Below are positions 23,816-31,937 of a DNA stretch of 46,390 nt, in pieces. The DNA lies in NCBI GenBank assembly GCA_964404595.1, contig CAYOKQ010000004.1:1-46390 (forward strand), given 5' to 3'. The notes under the pieces are model-generated. The model was not told the origin of the DNA. It saw only the letters and a list, made by a program, of their open reading frames with translations, and made no database searches. Origin of the DNA: CAYJXA01 sp964404595 (GTDB lineage Archaea > Nanobdellota > Nanobdellia > Woesearchaeales > GW2011-AR9). Every line of letters begins with the position of its first letter. Positions within the stretch are counted from its first letter, which is position 1. The translations under genes were made by a program, and so were the position numbers.

Positions 23816-24080
23816 GCAAGGAATATGTTGGATTCGACAGAATTCTTGATTCAAATTGGCTAACATGCCCACCTTCTTCTAAAGCTACCAAGTAGAAATG
23901 CTGCATAATTGGAAAATCTACTTCTTCTTGTGGAACTCTCCCGTCATAAATATCCATTTTACCCAAGCATTCTTCTATGGATCCAGGTAGAAATGCTTCT
24001 GTTTTATGGCCTGGATGAGGTTGAACATGAACCAAAACTTTGGCTCCAAGCTCGTATTTTGGTTTATCTGATTGATCCAT
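23805..24080 (-). CDS. hypothetical protein
   Basis: 91 residues, likely beta-rich (YELGAKVLVHVQPHPGHKTEAFLPGSIEECLGKMDIYDGRVPQEEVDFPIMQHFYLVALEEGGHVSQFESRIL). Not recognised; the strand pattern could form a small barrel. TTTATATAA near 24104-24112 precedes the ATG by about 23 bp. Its 3' end overlaps the convergent coiled-coil gene by 11 bp. Confidence 0.6.
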   Translation of the reverse strand: MDQSDKPKYELGAKVLVHVQPHPGHKTEAFLPGSIEECLGKMDIYDGRVPQEEVDFPIMQHFYLVALEEGGHVSQFESRILSNPTYSLPNS

Positions 24081-24157
24081 TTCTATTTTAGAAGGCGCTT
24101 ATTATATAAATCTTTCGGTATATACTACTCTCAAGAGATAATCTTAAATCAGAAGAA

Positions 24158-25066
24158 GTGGCAAGATGGAGAGACATAAGCCCTAATTATAAATCACGAT
24201 TAGAATTTACTTCAGATATAAGAGGGCCAGTTTTAAGAGTAATTAATGGCGTTCAAGGACACCAGGAAATAGATGTTATTAAAGAATATCTCAAATCAAA
24301 AGTTAGATGTTCTGCTTCGGATGATTATTCTCCTCAATACGAAAAAATGCTTGATGTTACTATTGAAATGATTCCTGCATTGAGAGATCACAAAGAAAGA
24401 GGAACAGATATTTTAGATTTGAGAAGAAGCGCTGATGGTTTTTTGCAACAAAAAGTGATTAATGCTATTGACGAAATGCCTAATGGTAAAGAAGTTAGTT
24501 CTCAAGTTTGGAAGAATTCCGGAACAGTGATTTATGAAGATCAGGTAAATTTAACTTATGGAAGTCCAAGACAGGCAAATGTGGCAAATATAAAAGTTTT
24601 TAGCACAGAAGATAAAAAAACAGTTACGGAAGTGCGCTTTGAAAATTCTACAGGTGATGATACCACCCCTTTGTTTTTAATGCAATGTGATCATTTATTT
24701 TTATTATTAAATTCGCTTTTTGATACTTATGATTCAACGTCGGAAAAATTCATTCAGATCCATCGTGATATTACCGGCTCTAGAACAAACCAACAATCTA
24801 TGGATAATTATTGGAAGAATAATCCTCCGTTCAAAATTTATGAAAGAGATAGGGGAGAACTTGATGCAATGACACAAAGTGTAAAAGCAGATGATTCTAG
24901 TTATTTCTGGACTAGTTCAGAAGCGATGTCTTCTTTTAACCCAAGTGAAAGGCAAATGGTCGTGAAATTTTTGGAGTCTTTTACGCCTTGGGAAGAACGA
25001 TCGCTTGAAGAAAGAACACCTTCTTATCAAGTTTTCATTTCTGATTTATTCAAAAATCTTAAATAA
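24158..25066 (+). CDS. hypothetical protein
   Basis: 302 residues from GTG 24158; GTATATACTA is near 24117-24126. Soluble alpha/beta composition, no signal peptide, no motif recognised. A middle part resembles a beta-rich region (NSGTVIYEDQVNLTYGSPRQANVANIKVFSTEDKKTVTEVRFENSTGDDTTPLFLMQCDHLFLLLNSLFDTY). A+T content is higher than in its neighbours (many ATT/TTA codons), which may point to a different origin. Start codon uncertain. Confidence 0.55.
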   Translation: MARWRDISPNYKSRLEFTSDIRGPVLRVINGVQGHQEIDVIKEYLKSKVRCSASDDYSPQYEKMLDVTIEMIPALRDHKERGTDILDLRRSADGFLQQKVINAIDEMPNGKEVSSQVWKNSGTVIYEDQVNLTYGSPRQANVANIKVFSTEDKKTVTEVRFENSTGDDTTPLFLMQCDHLFLLLNSLFDTYDSTSEKFIQIHRDITGSRTNQQSMDNYWKNNPPFKIYERDRGELDAMTQSVKADDSSYFWTSSEAMSSFNPSERQMVVKFLESFTPWEERSLEERTPSYQVFISDLFKNLK

Positions 25067-25113
25067 GTAATTTGATGAATAGTTTAAAGAGAAGAAAGTA
25101 AATAAAAGAAAAT

Positions 25114-25803
25114 CTATCGTACCATCTCATACTTAATCCCTTGCAACCCTTTAGTTTTATCCTTCGCCCACTGCTTAACCCAGAACCACAGCGCTTTTCC
25201 CAGGCCCCATTGCTCAAACCGGCGCATGGAAGTGGTGACCGTGGTATTAATACAGGTATATTCACCCTTCTCTTTTAATTTGAGAATCAATTTTCGATGC
25301 TCTTTTACCACGATGGCCGGAGGATATCCATCAACGTCATGGAAATCCTTTTTGCGGCACACCAATACTCCGCTGCAGCCCTGATACAAATTAGTTCGAT
25401 TATAAAAATTTTTGAAGGCTAAGGCGGCTTTAAATTTCCAAGAAGTTGTATCAGGAGCAGTTTTGGTGGTGGCAACGCTGTAGGGAGAGGTAAATTCCTG
25501 CGCTATCTTGTACAGGCTGTCATGAGCAAGCTGGGTATCAGCATCGACAAATACCAGAATATGCCCTTGAGCATTAAGCGCTCCGGCATTTCTGGCAACG
25601 CTCACATTAGCTTGGGGCAAAGAGAGATGGCGAATCTTTTCATTTTTCAATTGTTTGAGAATGTGTTCCGTATTATCGGTGCAGCCATTGGCAACAACGA
25701 TCGCCTCATAGTCCGTAAAAGCCTGCTTTTCCAAAGCCTGCAGGGTGCCGGTAATATACTTCTCTTCATTAAAAGCAGGGATGATAACGGAAATAGCAGG
25801 CAT
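25114..25803 (-). CDS. family 2 glycosyltransferase
   Basis: 229 residues with a GT-A fold: N-terminal ISVIIPAFNEEKYITGTLQALEKQAFTDYEAIVVANGCTDNTE, then SVARNAGALNAQGHILVFVDADTQL (the DxD metal/nucleotide-sugar motif) and a variable acceptor half (YQGCSGVLVCRKKDFHDVDGYPPAIVVKEHRKLILKLKEKGEY). It would transfer a sugar from a nucleotide-sugar donor in glycan or glycolipid synthesis. No transmembrane helix. Acceptor unknown. A glycosidase-like gene lies nearby. Confidence 0.92.
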   Translation of the reverse strand: MPAISVIIPAFNEEKYITGTLQALEKQAFTDYEAIVVANGCTDNTEHILKQLKNEKIRHLSLPQANVSVARNAGALNAQGHILVFVDADTQLAHDSLYKIAQEFTSPYSVATTKTAPDTTSWKFKAALAFKNFYNRTNLYQGCSGVLVCRKKDFHDVDGYPPAIVVKEHRKLILKLKEKGEYTCINTTVTTSMRRFEQWGLGKALWFWVKQWAKDKTKGLQGIKYEMVR

Positions 25804-25861
25804 GCTTTCTTTTTTCGAAGAATGCTTTTTAAATGATGTGATACTAGAGTATATAGATTGG

Positions 25862-26542
25862 TTAGTCAGTGACTAGAACCCTGGTGGAATCTCCCGGTTG
25901 CGCTTGCTGCTTACTTCTCCTGATCAGGATCGGCTCTAATACGTTGAATTCTTTTCTGCTGATATAGGTAGACTTCAATGAGATTGAATCAAGGCCTTGG
26001 ATCGTATTAAACTGAGCAATATTTTTAAGCGTAGCATAATCAAAGAACGCTCTGGTGAGAACTGCATTTTCCATATTATTTGAGTCCATTTGAATATACC
26101 GCATATCAGCGCTGTCTAAATTTATCCGGTGCAGTTCAGAGGAGGTAATAATTGTTTTTTCATCTGGTTCTACCTCGCTCCAAAAGCGAGCATATTGGCA
26201 TTGGCTGTCCCAAGCTCTGGTGCCATGCCACACACTTGCAGGGAAAAATCCGCCATAGAGCATACTGCGGGAGATGTTAGTGCTGGTCAAATCGATCTTA
26301 GGTGCAAAAACCCAAGGCATCCATATCTCAGAAACATCTACCTGCCTCCATATAGCACACTCTAAATTAAGAGGAGATCTTTGCAACGATTGGCTTTTAA
26401 GATATCCCATTGCAGCGGCATATCCTTCCACCTGAGGAAGCAAGCAGAATTCAGTCAAGCAAGTATAAGAAAAATCTCGTTCTCCTTGTAGAATCTTGTC
26501 AATAAATTCCCTGCCTTCAAGAATAATATGCGAGCGTCCCAT
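25862..26542 (-). CDS. pentapeptide-repeat-like protein
   Basis: 226 residues. Stretches such as DVSEIWMPWVFAPKIDLTSTNISRSMLYGG and HRINLDSADMRYIQMDSNNMENAVLTRAFFDYATLKN fit the A(D/N)LXX rhythm of pentapeptide repeats, which form right-handed quadrilateral helices. The repeat is irregular, so the assignment is moderate. No catalytic residues apparent. TTTAAATATT lies about 22 bp before the ATG. Function unknown. Confidence 0.5.
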   Translation of the reverse strand: MGRSHIILEGREFIDKILQGERDFSYTCLTEFCLLPQVEGYAAAMGYLKSQSLQRSPLNLECAIWRQVDVSEIWMPWVFAPKIDLTSTNISRSMLYGGFFPASVWHGTRAWDSQCQYARFWSEVEPDEKTIITSSELHRINLDSADMRYIQMDSNNMENAVLTRAFFDYATLKNIAQFNTIQGLDSISLKSTYISRKEFNVLEPILIRRSKQQAQPGDSTRVLVTD

Positions 26543-26620
26543 AAAAAGGCTATTTAGGTGAAGAATATTTAAATGTTATGTTTGAAGCTACTAAAGAGTA
26601 GAAATTAAGGAAACCATAAT

Positions 26621-27706
26621 CTAAAGCGTGAGATAATTCGCCGCCCAGAGCATCGATCTGTCAGCATTATAATACCAGCTCGAATAAGGTTTCCCATCGG
26701 CATCGTACACTTCCACAAATCCTTTATATTTTTCAATAGCATCAGTGTATTTTTTTTTGTATTCTGCACCCAATGCCGGGTCAATTTTGTGCATAAATTT
26801 AACATAGAGCAGCCCCATATGGCTCCAACTGGTGTCTCCTTCGTAATTGGGCAGAGCAATCTTTTCCTGCCACACAAACTGGATCCTTTTTTTAGATTGA
26901 GTATACCGCAAAGGGATGGGCTCATCTAACTTTTCTGTTCTGATAGCCTGTATAGCGGTAGTCACCATCTCTTTATCGATAATAATCCCTAATACAAAAG
27001 GAAATATATTCGCATCACCGGCAATATAATCTTGCTGCGACAAGTCATCAAAGAAATATTTTCCGTTCCAAAAGTGCCGTTTTATAAGTACAGGATAATC
27101 TAATTTTTCAAAGGGATTATCTAATTTCATGGTTTTCAGATCTTGCGCCAGCATAGCCGCCATGCAATTATCATAGCAGGAACTTTTCCGTTTGCTCAGA
27201 TCTTTCATGGAGGAAAAGCTTCGATCAGGCCGCACTAAACCGGTAATTGGATTGATGACTTCTTTATGGAATTTAGCAATCTCTTTGCTCAAAAAATCGT
27301 GGTGGGCCAAGTAAGGAACTTTCGAGAGCTTAATACTGTGAATCAGCCACGGCAGCGAATCAACTGCCATGGTCGGAAAATCAAAGGGTCTCCCTCCAGA
27401 AGTAATAGTAGTCTTTATTTTCCCATGCTGGCTAAATGCATTGAGCGCAAAACGTAGTGTATGCTGTACTTCTTTCTGATACCCAAGCTGCAGCAAGGAG
27501 GCAGTGCACCAACCAAAATCCCGCGTCCAGAATTGAGGGAAATTTTGAGTGGATGTTTGGAAGTACCGCCCATTCCAGCATTCTTTGACAATTTGCGTGC
27601 AGATTTGCTCTGCTGTGCCGGCATATTTTTTTGGTGCAATCTTATTTTTCAAGCTAGTGGCAAAGATACGCGGCCCTTGCGTGAGATATTCGAGAAAGCT
27701 GGTCAT
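26621..27706 (-). CDS. six-hairpin glycosidase-like protein
   Basis: 361 residues with the features of an (alpha/alpha)6 barrel glycosidase: FPQFWTRDFGWCTASLLQLGYQKEVQHTL, FPTMAVDSLPWLIHSI, a YDNCMAAMLAQDL segment, DYIAGDANIFPFVLGI, and the final YNADRSMLWAANYL. The WTRD and AGDAN acidic residues may be catalytic. No signal peptide, so it would act on intracellular glycans, perhaps glycogen- or trehalose-like. The substrate is not shown by the sequence. Confidence 0.72.
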   Translation of the reverse strand: MTSFLEYLTQGPRIFATSLKNKIAPKKYAGTAEQICTQIVKECWNGRYFQTSTQNFPQFWTRDFGWCTASLLQLGYQKEVQHTLRFALNAFSQHGKIKTTITSGGRPFDFPTMAVDSLPWLIHSIKLSKVPYLAHHDFLSKEIAKFHKEVINPITGLVRPDRSFSSMKDLSKRKSSCYDNCMAAMLAQDLKTMKLDNPFEKLDYPVLIKRHFWNGKYFFDDLSQQDYIAGDANIFPFVLGIIIDKEMVTTAIQAIRTEKLDEPIPLRYTQSKKRIQFVWQEKIALPNYEGDTSWSHMGLLYVKFMHKIDPALGAEYKKKYTDAIEKYKGFVEVYDADGKPYSSWYYNADRSMLWAANYLTL

Positions 27707-27778
27707 ATCCTTGGAAAAGAAAAGGGGATTTAAATAATTAACCCACAGATTTATAATAATGAGACTTTTTACGTTATT

Positions 27779-28018
27779 ATGTTTACGTATTCATTTAAGA
27801 AATCTCAACAATATTCTCCTCATAGGTACCAACGTAGGGAGCAGTATGTACGTGATGCCCATGCTATTTTTGAAGTGCTTCAACAGTTTCCCGAAAGACC
27901 AATCCCTCTTATTACTCCGCTGCCCGATCAGATTATCACCTTCCATTTTGAGAAAGCATTGACTGATTCAATGTTGGAACGATTAGCAAAGGGAGGGTAT
28001 CAATGCCTCAATAAGTAA
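27779..28018 (+). CDS. small hypothetical protein
   Basis: 79 residues, basic N-terminus (MFTYSFKKSQQYSPHRYQRREQYVRDAHAIFEVL) and a strand-helix C-terminus (QIITFHFEKALTDSMLERLAKGGYQCL). A TATA box (TTTATAATAA near 27750) is about 22 bp before this ATG. Not recognised. Confidence 0.5.
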   Translation: MFTYSFKKSQQYSPHRYQRREQYVRDAHAIFEVLQQFPERPIPLITPLPDQIITFHFEKALTDSMLERLAKGGYQCLNK

Positions 28019-28054
28019 ATTATATAAATAAAGCAAGCAGATAAAAGAAGTACT

Positions 28055-29008
28055 ATGGGACTCGATATAAAAAAGATGAATTCTGAAGAAAAAATTAATG
28101 GGCAAAAGATCGTCCCCCACTTATGGTTTGATACCCAGGCAAAAGAAGCAGCACATTTTTACACCGCAGTCTTCCCAAATTCGAAGATAACAAATATAAC
28201 CACTTTACACAATACCCCCTCTGGTGATTGCGAGGTGGTCTCCTTTGAGTTATGTGGGCAGAAATTTATGGCCATCAGTGCCGGCCCGTATTTTAAATTC
28301 AATCCCTCAATATCGTTTATCGTTAATTTTGATCCATCAACAGATAAGAACGCGAAGCAAAGTTTAGATAACGTATGGGAAGCATTATCAGAAGGCGGCC
28401 AGGTGCTCATGCCACTGGATAAATACCCTTTCAGTGAGCACTATGGCTGGATACAGGATCAATACGGTCTTTCTTGGCAACTGATTCTGACTAGTCCTGA
28501 AGGTGAAAAGCGGCCGTTTATTGTCCCCTCACTTCTCTTTGTTACTGATGATTGCGACAAGGCAGAGGAAGCGACAGAGTTTTATGTATCCGTTTTCAAG
28601 AACGCCAAGCGCGGTGCTCTTGTTCGCTATCCGGCCGGCATGGAACCAAACAAAGAGGGCGCGGTAATGTTTACTGATTTTACACTCGAAAATCAATGGT
28701 TTGCGGCAATGGATGGAAGTGCACGCATGCATCATTTCAAGTTTAACGAAGCGGTTTCATTTATGGTTCGATGTGAGACGCAGCAAGAGATTGATTATTA
28801 TTGGGAGAAGCTCTCAGCAGTTCCGGCAGCAGAGCAATGCGGCTGGTTGAAAGATAGATTTGGAGTGTCCTGGCAGATTGTTCCTACGGTGATGGATGAG
28901 ATGATGGCCAGTGACGATAAGGAGAAAGTAGGTCGGGTGACTCAGGCATTTCTGAAGATGAAGAAATTTGATATTGCGCAGTTGAAGCAGGCGTATGAAG
29001 GGAAATGA
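28055..29008 (+). CDS. VOC/PhnB-like protein with two glyoxalase domains
   Basis: 317 residues. Two vicinal-oxygen-chelate domains in tandem: IVPHLWFDTQAKEAAHFYTAVFPNSKI to YGWIQDQYGLSWQLIL, and VPSLLFVTDDCDKAEEATEFYVSVFKNAKRG to CGWLKDRFGVSWQIVP. Both have the ending WxxDxxGxSWQ of the PhnB/3-demethylubiquinone methyltransferase-like group. These proteins are usually of unknown function. The family is mainly bacterial, so transfer is possible. TATATAAAT near 28021 supports the start. It ends 5 bp before the tRNA-Arg(CCU) gene on the opposite strand. Confidence 0.88.
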   Translation: MGLDIKKMNSEEKINGQKIVPHLWFDTQAKEAAHFYTAVFPNSKITNITTLHNTPSGDCEVVSFELCGQKFMAISAGPYFKFNPSISFIVNFDPSTDKNAKQSLDNVWEALSEGGQVLMPLDKYPFSEHYGWIQDQYGLSWQLILTSPEGEKRPFIVPSLLFVTDDCDKAEEATEFYVSVFKNAKRGALVRYPAGMEPNKEGAVMFTDFTLENQWFAAMDGSARMHHFKFNEAVSFMVRCETQQEIDYYWEKLSAVPAAEQCGWLKDRFGVSWQIVPTVMDEMMASDDKEKVGRVTQAFLKMKKFDIAQLKQAYEGK

Positions 29009-29013
29009 AAACA

Positions 29014-29213
29014 CGGACCCGATGGGACTTCCAATCATCTTATATTCCAACGCAGTGTGCTGGGCTTTAGCCCGCCGTTTGCTGCATTGCACAGCGAAGT
29101 TCTTCGCTGGCATGCCAGAAGCTTCGCTTCTGTGCACTTTGTAAAAGATGCTTTTGAACCCACAAAGCCAAGCTTAGGAAGCTCGTGCCCTATCCAGATT
29201 AGGCGACGGGTCC
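29014..29213 (-). tRNA. tRNA-Arg (anticodon CCU) with a 125-nt T-loop intron
   Basis: Read on the minus strand: acceptor GGACCCG/CGGGTCC with G73, D arm GCCT/GGGC with A20, anticodon stem CGAGC/GCTTG around TTCCTAA, T stem GTGGG/CCCAT. The single intron (29028-29152) lies between positions 59 and 60. Core TTCA/TGGA (one G-U), 3' bulge AGT, intron stem CATCTT/AAGATG; splicing gives T loop TTCAAAT and a 75-nt tRNA reading AGG. The intron has an extra domain with an AGCGAAG-AA-CTTCGCT hairpin but otherwise shares three sequence blocks with the T-loop intron of tRNA-Arg(GCG). Confidence 0.9.
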
Positions 29214-29237
29214 GCAAGAAGCCAAGTAAGAGGAAGG

Positions 29238-29248
29238 TTTTTATAGAT
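29238..29248. promoter_or_regulatory. TATA element usable on both strands (tRNA-Arg and asnS)
   Basis: TTTTTATAG on the plus strand is about 22 bp before the asnS ATG (29270); its complement CTATAAAAA is about 25 bp before tRNA-Arg(CCU) position 1 (29213). No second good box is seen for either gene. This could be one bidirectional TBP site. Confidence 0.5.
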
Positions 29249-29269
29249 TTCCTTTATTATAGAGAAAAT

Positions 29270-30565
29270 ATGAGAGAATCATCCATCCAAGACGCCATCG
29301 CCCAAGGCCAGGGAGAAGTTTCCCTGCACGGCTGGGTGCATCGTGAACGAGGATCAAATAAGCTCAAGTTCGTGGTATTACGTGACTCCACCAACATCAT
29401 CCAATGCGTCTTTGACCGCACTCTATTTGAATCGAGCTGGGATAACATCGATAAATTACAGGTAGAAGCATCACTTCAAGTTACCGGAGAATTAAAGAAA
29501 GATGAACGCGCTCCCAGCGGCTATGAAGTTCAGGTCAAGAGCTATGAAGTCGTTGGCAAAAGTGATAATTTCCCCATCGCTAAGGACCAATCAGTAGAAT
29601 TTCTGGCAGACAATAGACATTTATGGCTGCGCAGTCGGAAAATGACCGCCATCTTAAAGATACGCAGCACCATCTTTGGTGCCATCCATGAATTTTTCCG
29701 CAAGAATGGATTTTCTGAATATCATTCGCCTATCTTTCAGGCAGTGCAATGTGAAGGGGGAAGTGATCTGTTTTCCGTCAATTATTTTGATAAGAAAGAT
29801 GTGTTTCTCTCCCAGAGCTGGCAGCTGTATGCAGAACCGGCCATCTTTTCACTGGAAAAAATTTATACTATTGCGCCCAGCTTTCGGGCCGAGCCCAGCA
29901 AGACCAGCCGGCATTTGACCGAATATTGGCACGCGGAGATGGAAATTGCCTGGTGCACCTTTAAAGACATCCAAAAGTATGGTGAGAAATTGCTCAAGCA
30001 CGTAATCAAACGAGTACTGGAAAAAAACCAGGGAGAATTGAAAATACTTGAGCGGGATATTTCCAAATTACAGCCCATTATCGATAAGCCCTTTGTGCGT
30101 ATGACTTATACGGAAGCTTTGAAAATCCTGAAAGAGAAATGCAGCATGGACGTAGAATGGGGCAAAGATTTGAGAACTATTGAAGAAGAGAAATTGACCC
30201 AATTATACGATGTGCCCATCATCTGCACCCATTATCCTAAGAAGGTAAAAGCGTTTTACATGATGGAAGATCCAAGGAATCCCGACACGGTGCAAGGCTG
30301 TGACTTTTTAGCACCCGAAGGCCATGGTGAAATTATTGGAGGCTCCCAGCGCGAGCATGATCTGGAAAAGATCAAAGAGAGATTACGCGCGCAAGGTGAA
30401 GATCCGACTCAATATGAATTCTATTTGGATACACGGCGGTATGGCAGTGTGCCTCATGGCGGTTTTGGATTAGGCGTTGAGAGAGTAATCAAGTGGATCT
30501 GTGGGCTGGAGAGCATCAAAGATGCCATACCTTTTCCTCGGACGATGGAAAGGTATAAGCCGTGA
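29270..30565 (+). CDS. asnS: asparaginyl-tRNA synthetase, archaeal type
   Basis: 431 residues from ATG 29270; the ORF is open further upstream but that part is the tRNA gene. An OB-fold anticodon domain (EVSLHGWVHRERGSNKLKFVVLRDSTNIIQCVFDR) is followed by a class II core: motif 2 FRAEPSKTSRHLTEYWHAEMEIAW, motif 3 GFGLGVERVIKWICG and motif 1 around FFRKNGFSEYHSPIF. The protein charges tRNA-Asn with Asn. The archaeal AsnRS is close to AspRS; the HLTEYWHAEMEIAW segment favours Asn. Confidence 0.93.
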   Translation: MRESSIQDAIAQGQGEVSLHGWVHRERGSNKLKFVVLRDSTNIIQCVFDRTLFESSWDNIDKLQVEASLQVTGELKKDERAPSGYEVQVKSYEVVGKSDNFPIAKDQSVEFLADNRHLWLRSRKMTAILKIRSTIFGAIHEFFRKNGFSEYHSPIFQAVQCEGGSDLFSVNYFDKKDVFLSQSWQLYAEPAIFSLEKIYTIAPSFRAEPSKTSRHLTEYWHAEMEIAWCTFKDIQKYGEKLLKHVIKRVLEKNQGELKILERDISKLQPIIDKPFVRMTYTEALKILKEKCSMDVEWGKDLRTIEEEKLTQLYDVPIICTHYPKKVKAFYMMEDPRNPDTVQGCDFLAPEGHGEIIGGSQREHDLEKIKERLRAQGEDPTQYEFYLDTRRYGSVPHGGFGLGVERVIKWICGLESIKDAIPFPRTMERYKP

Positions 30566-30600
30566 AAAATTGAGCGTATACAATAAAACAATTAATTGTC

Positions 30601-31019
30601 TTAATCTTTTAATACTTCATCTTTTAAAGGGATAACTATCTTGTCTTTCATTTCTATTTCATCCATTAACTTTTTGACTTCTTCTCTCGTTAAAAGTTGT
30701 TCTTTCCATAAGAAGCGTAATATTTTTTCAAGCCACAAGCATTGTATTCCTTCATTTTTACAATAATTTATAATTTTCCTTTCGTTCGTAACAAAGACTA
30801 AATCTCTTCTGGAGTGGGAGTTAATATTTTTATTTTATCTTCTTTGATTGCAGTTAGAATATTATTAGCATGATTATACCCGGCTATTTTTGCTTTATTA
30901 ACTTCCAGGAGTACGTTAGGAGAAATATAAATGGAATCTTCTTCGAAAAGTGACCAGAGTAGGGACAGCTTATCGGTCAGGGCAAAAGTAGAGAGGATAT
31001 TAGTGTCAAGGAGAACCAT
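30601..31019 (-). pseudogene. PIN-domain toxin broken by a frameshift
   Basis: The first 73 codons (MVLLDTNILSTFALTDKLSLLW ...) are the N-terminal half of a PIN nuclease with the first catalytic Asp in LLDTN. They run into TAG at 30798-30800 after PTPEE. A one-base shift there continues without stop for 66 codons (DLVFVTNERKIINYCKNEGIQCLWLEKIL ... KDEVLKD), supplying the later strand and Asp, and ends with TAA at 30601-30603. The intact length would be about 140, as expected. Either a real inactivation or a sequencing error. It overlaps the upstream antitoxin gene by 14 bp. Confidence 0.8.
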
Positions 31020-31353
31020 TTTTCTTCTTTCTTAATCTTCTAATCAATTCCACCCCTTCATCTAGCTCTTTCTTGCTTCCCCCAGGGCTTTCTATTTTTA
31101 CACCCCGATCTTTCAGAATTTCTTTGAATTGAAAAAAACCCATCTCTGCTATTTCAGCAGCCCGGCTTAAAGTCGCTTCCCCTTTCTTATATATCTCAAT
31201 GGCCGCAGCTAATCGGAGCTGATTTTTTTCTTCGAACAGAGTGCGTAAAGCATCACGTACTACTTCCGATTTATTGGAATAGTACCCGGCATCAATGACT
31301 GCCTCTATCTCCTGCTCGTACAATTCCGGTAAGCTAAACGCGCTAATACCCAT
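31006..31353 (-). CDS. RHH/UPF0175-like antitoxin
   Basis: 115 residues from ATG 31353. The first part (MGISAFSLPELYEQEIEAVIDAGYYSNKSEVVRDALRTLFEEK) is a ribbon-helix-helix DNA-binding domain. The second part (LRLAAAIEIYKKGEATLSRAAEIAEMGFFQFKEILKDRGVKIESP) is UPF0175-like. A TATA box (TTTATATATT, minus strand, about 31376-31385) lies 24 bp upstream, so the longer 201-codon reading is rejected. The partner PIN toxin is frameshifted, so this antitoxin may act alone now. Confidence 0.85.
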   Translation of the reverse strand: MGISAFSLPELYEQEIEAVIDAGYYSNKSEVVRDALRTLFEEKNQLRLAAAIEIYKKGEATLSRAAEIAEMGFFQFKEILKDRGVKIESPGGSKKELDEGVELIRRLRKKKNGSP

Positions 31354-31441
31354 TTTATAACTAATAATAACTATTAATATATAAAGGTTTCCGTTTGGAA
31401 CTACTACCAAAATATAAATACCACTATCTATTTTATGCATT

Positions 31442-31894
31442 ATGGAACTCGAAATAAACGTTGACGTAGATAAAATGAATAAAAAGGAAATTCTAAAGTT
31501 CATCAAATCCCATGACCTTTGCGTCCTTTCAACCATAAGTCTTCTCAACACACCTGAATCTGCCGTTATCAAATTTGCCATCACTGATAATTTTGAGATT
31601 ATTTTTAACACCTATACCACCTATCGAAAATACAACAATCTGCAAGCAAACCCTGCGGTCGCAGTGGTCATTGGCGGTGAGAAAGGCATTACTGTACAAT
31701 ACGAAGGCAAAGCACAAGAATTATCCGGAAAAGAATTAGAGAAATACAAAGAGATATTTCATCAAAAAAATTCCAAAAGCAACTGGCACACACATCCAGA
31801 AACACGATTTTTTAAAATCACTCCAACGTGGCTGCGATACTCTGACGTGCAAGATTTTGAGAAGAGAAAGATTGTTGAAGTGACCACTTTCTAA
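31442..31894 (+). CDS. pyridoxamine 5'-phosphate oxidase-like flavoprotein
   Basis: 150 residues with the split-barrel fold of PNPOx-like proteins: KFIKSHDLCVLSTISLLNTPESAVIKFAITDNFEIIFNTYTTYRKYNNLQANPAVAVVIGG and a C-terminal strand (ETRFFKITPTWLRYSDV). The family binds FMN or F420 and reduces varied substrates; the substrate cannot be read. ATATAAATA near 31412-31420 is about 21 bp before the ATG. Confidence 0.85.
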   Translation: MELEINVDVDKMNKKEILKFIKSHDLCVLSTISLLNTPESAVIKFAITDNFEIIFNTYTTYRKYNNLQANPAVAVVIGGEKGITVQYEGKAQELSGKELEKYKEIFHQKNSKSNWHTHPETRFFKITPTWLRYSDVQDFEKRKIVEVTTF

Positions 31895-31937
31895 TTTTGA
31901 GCACAATGTATAAAAGCTACCTCGCTTTACGATTCCC

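Noticed and set aside
29057..29269. 71-residue N-terminal extension of AsnRS
   Set aside because: This part of the ORF lies over the tRNA-Arg(CCU) gene; a TATA element 22 bp before ATG 29270 and the usual AsnRS start favour the shorter protein.
31354..31611. 86-residue N-terminal extension of the RHH antitoxin
   Set aside because: It runs antisense through the start of the PNPOx-like gene and beyond its own TATA box; the RHH domain begins at ATG 31353.
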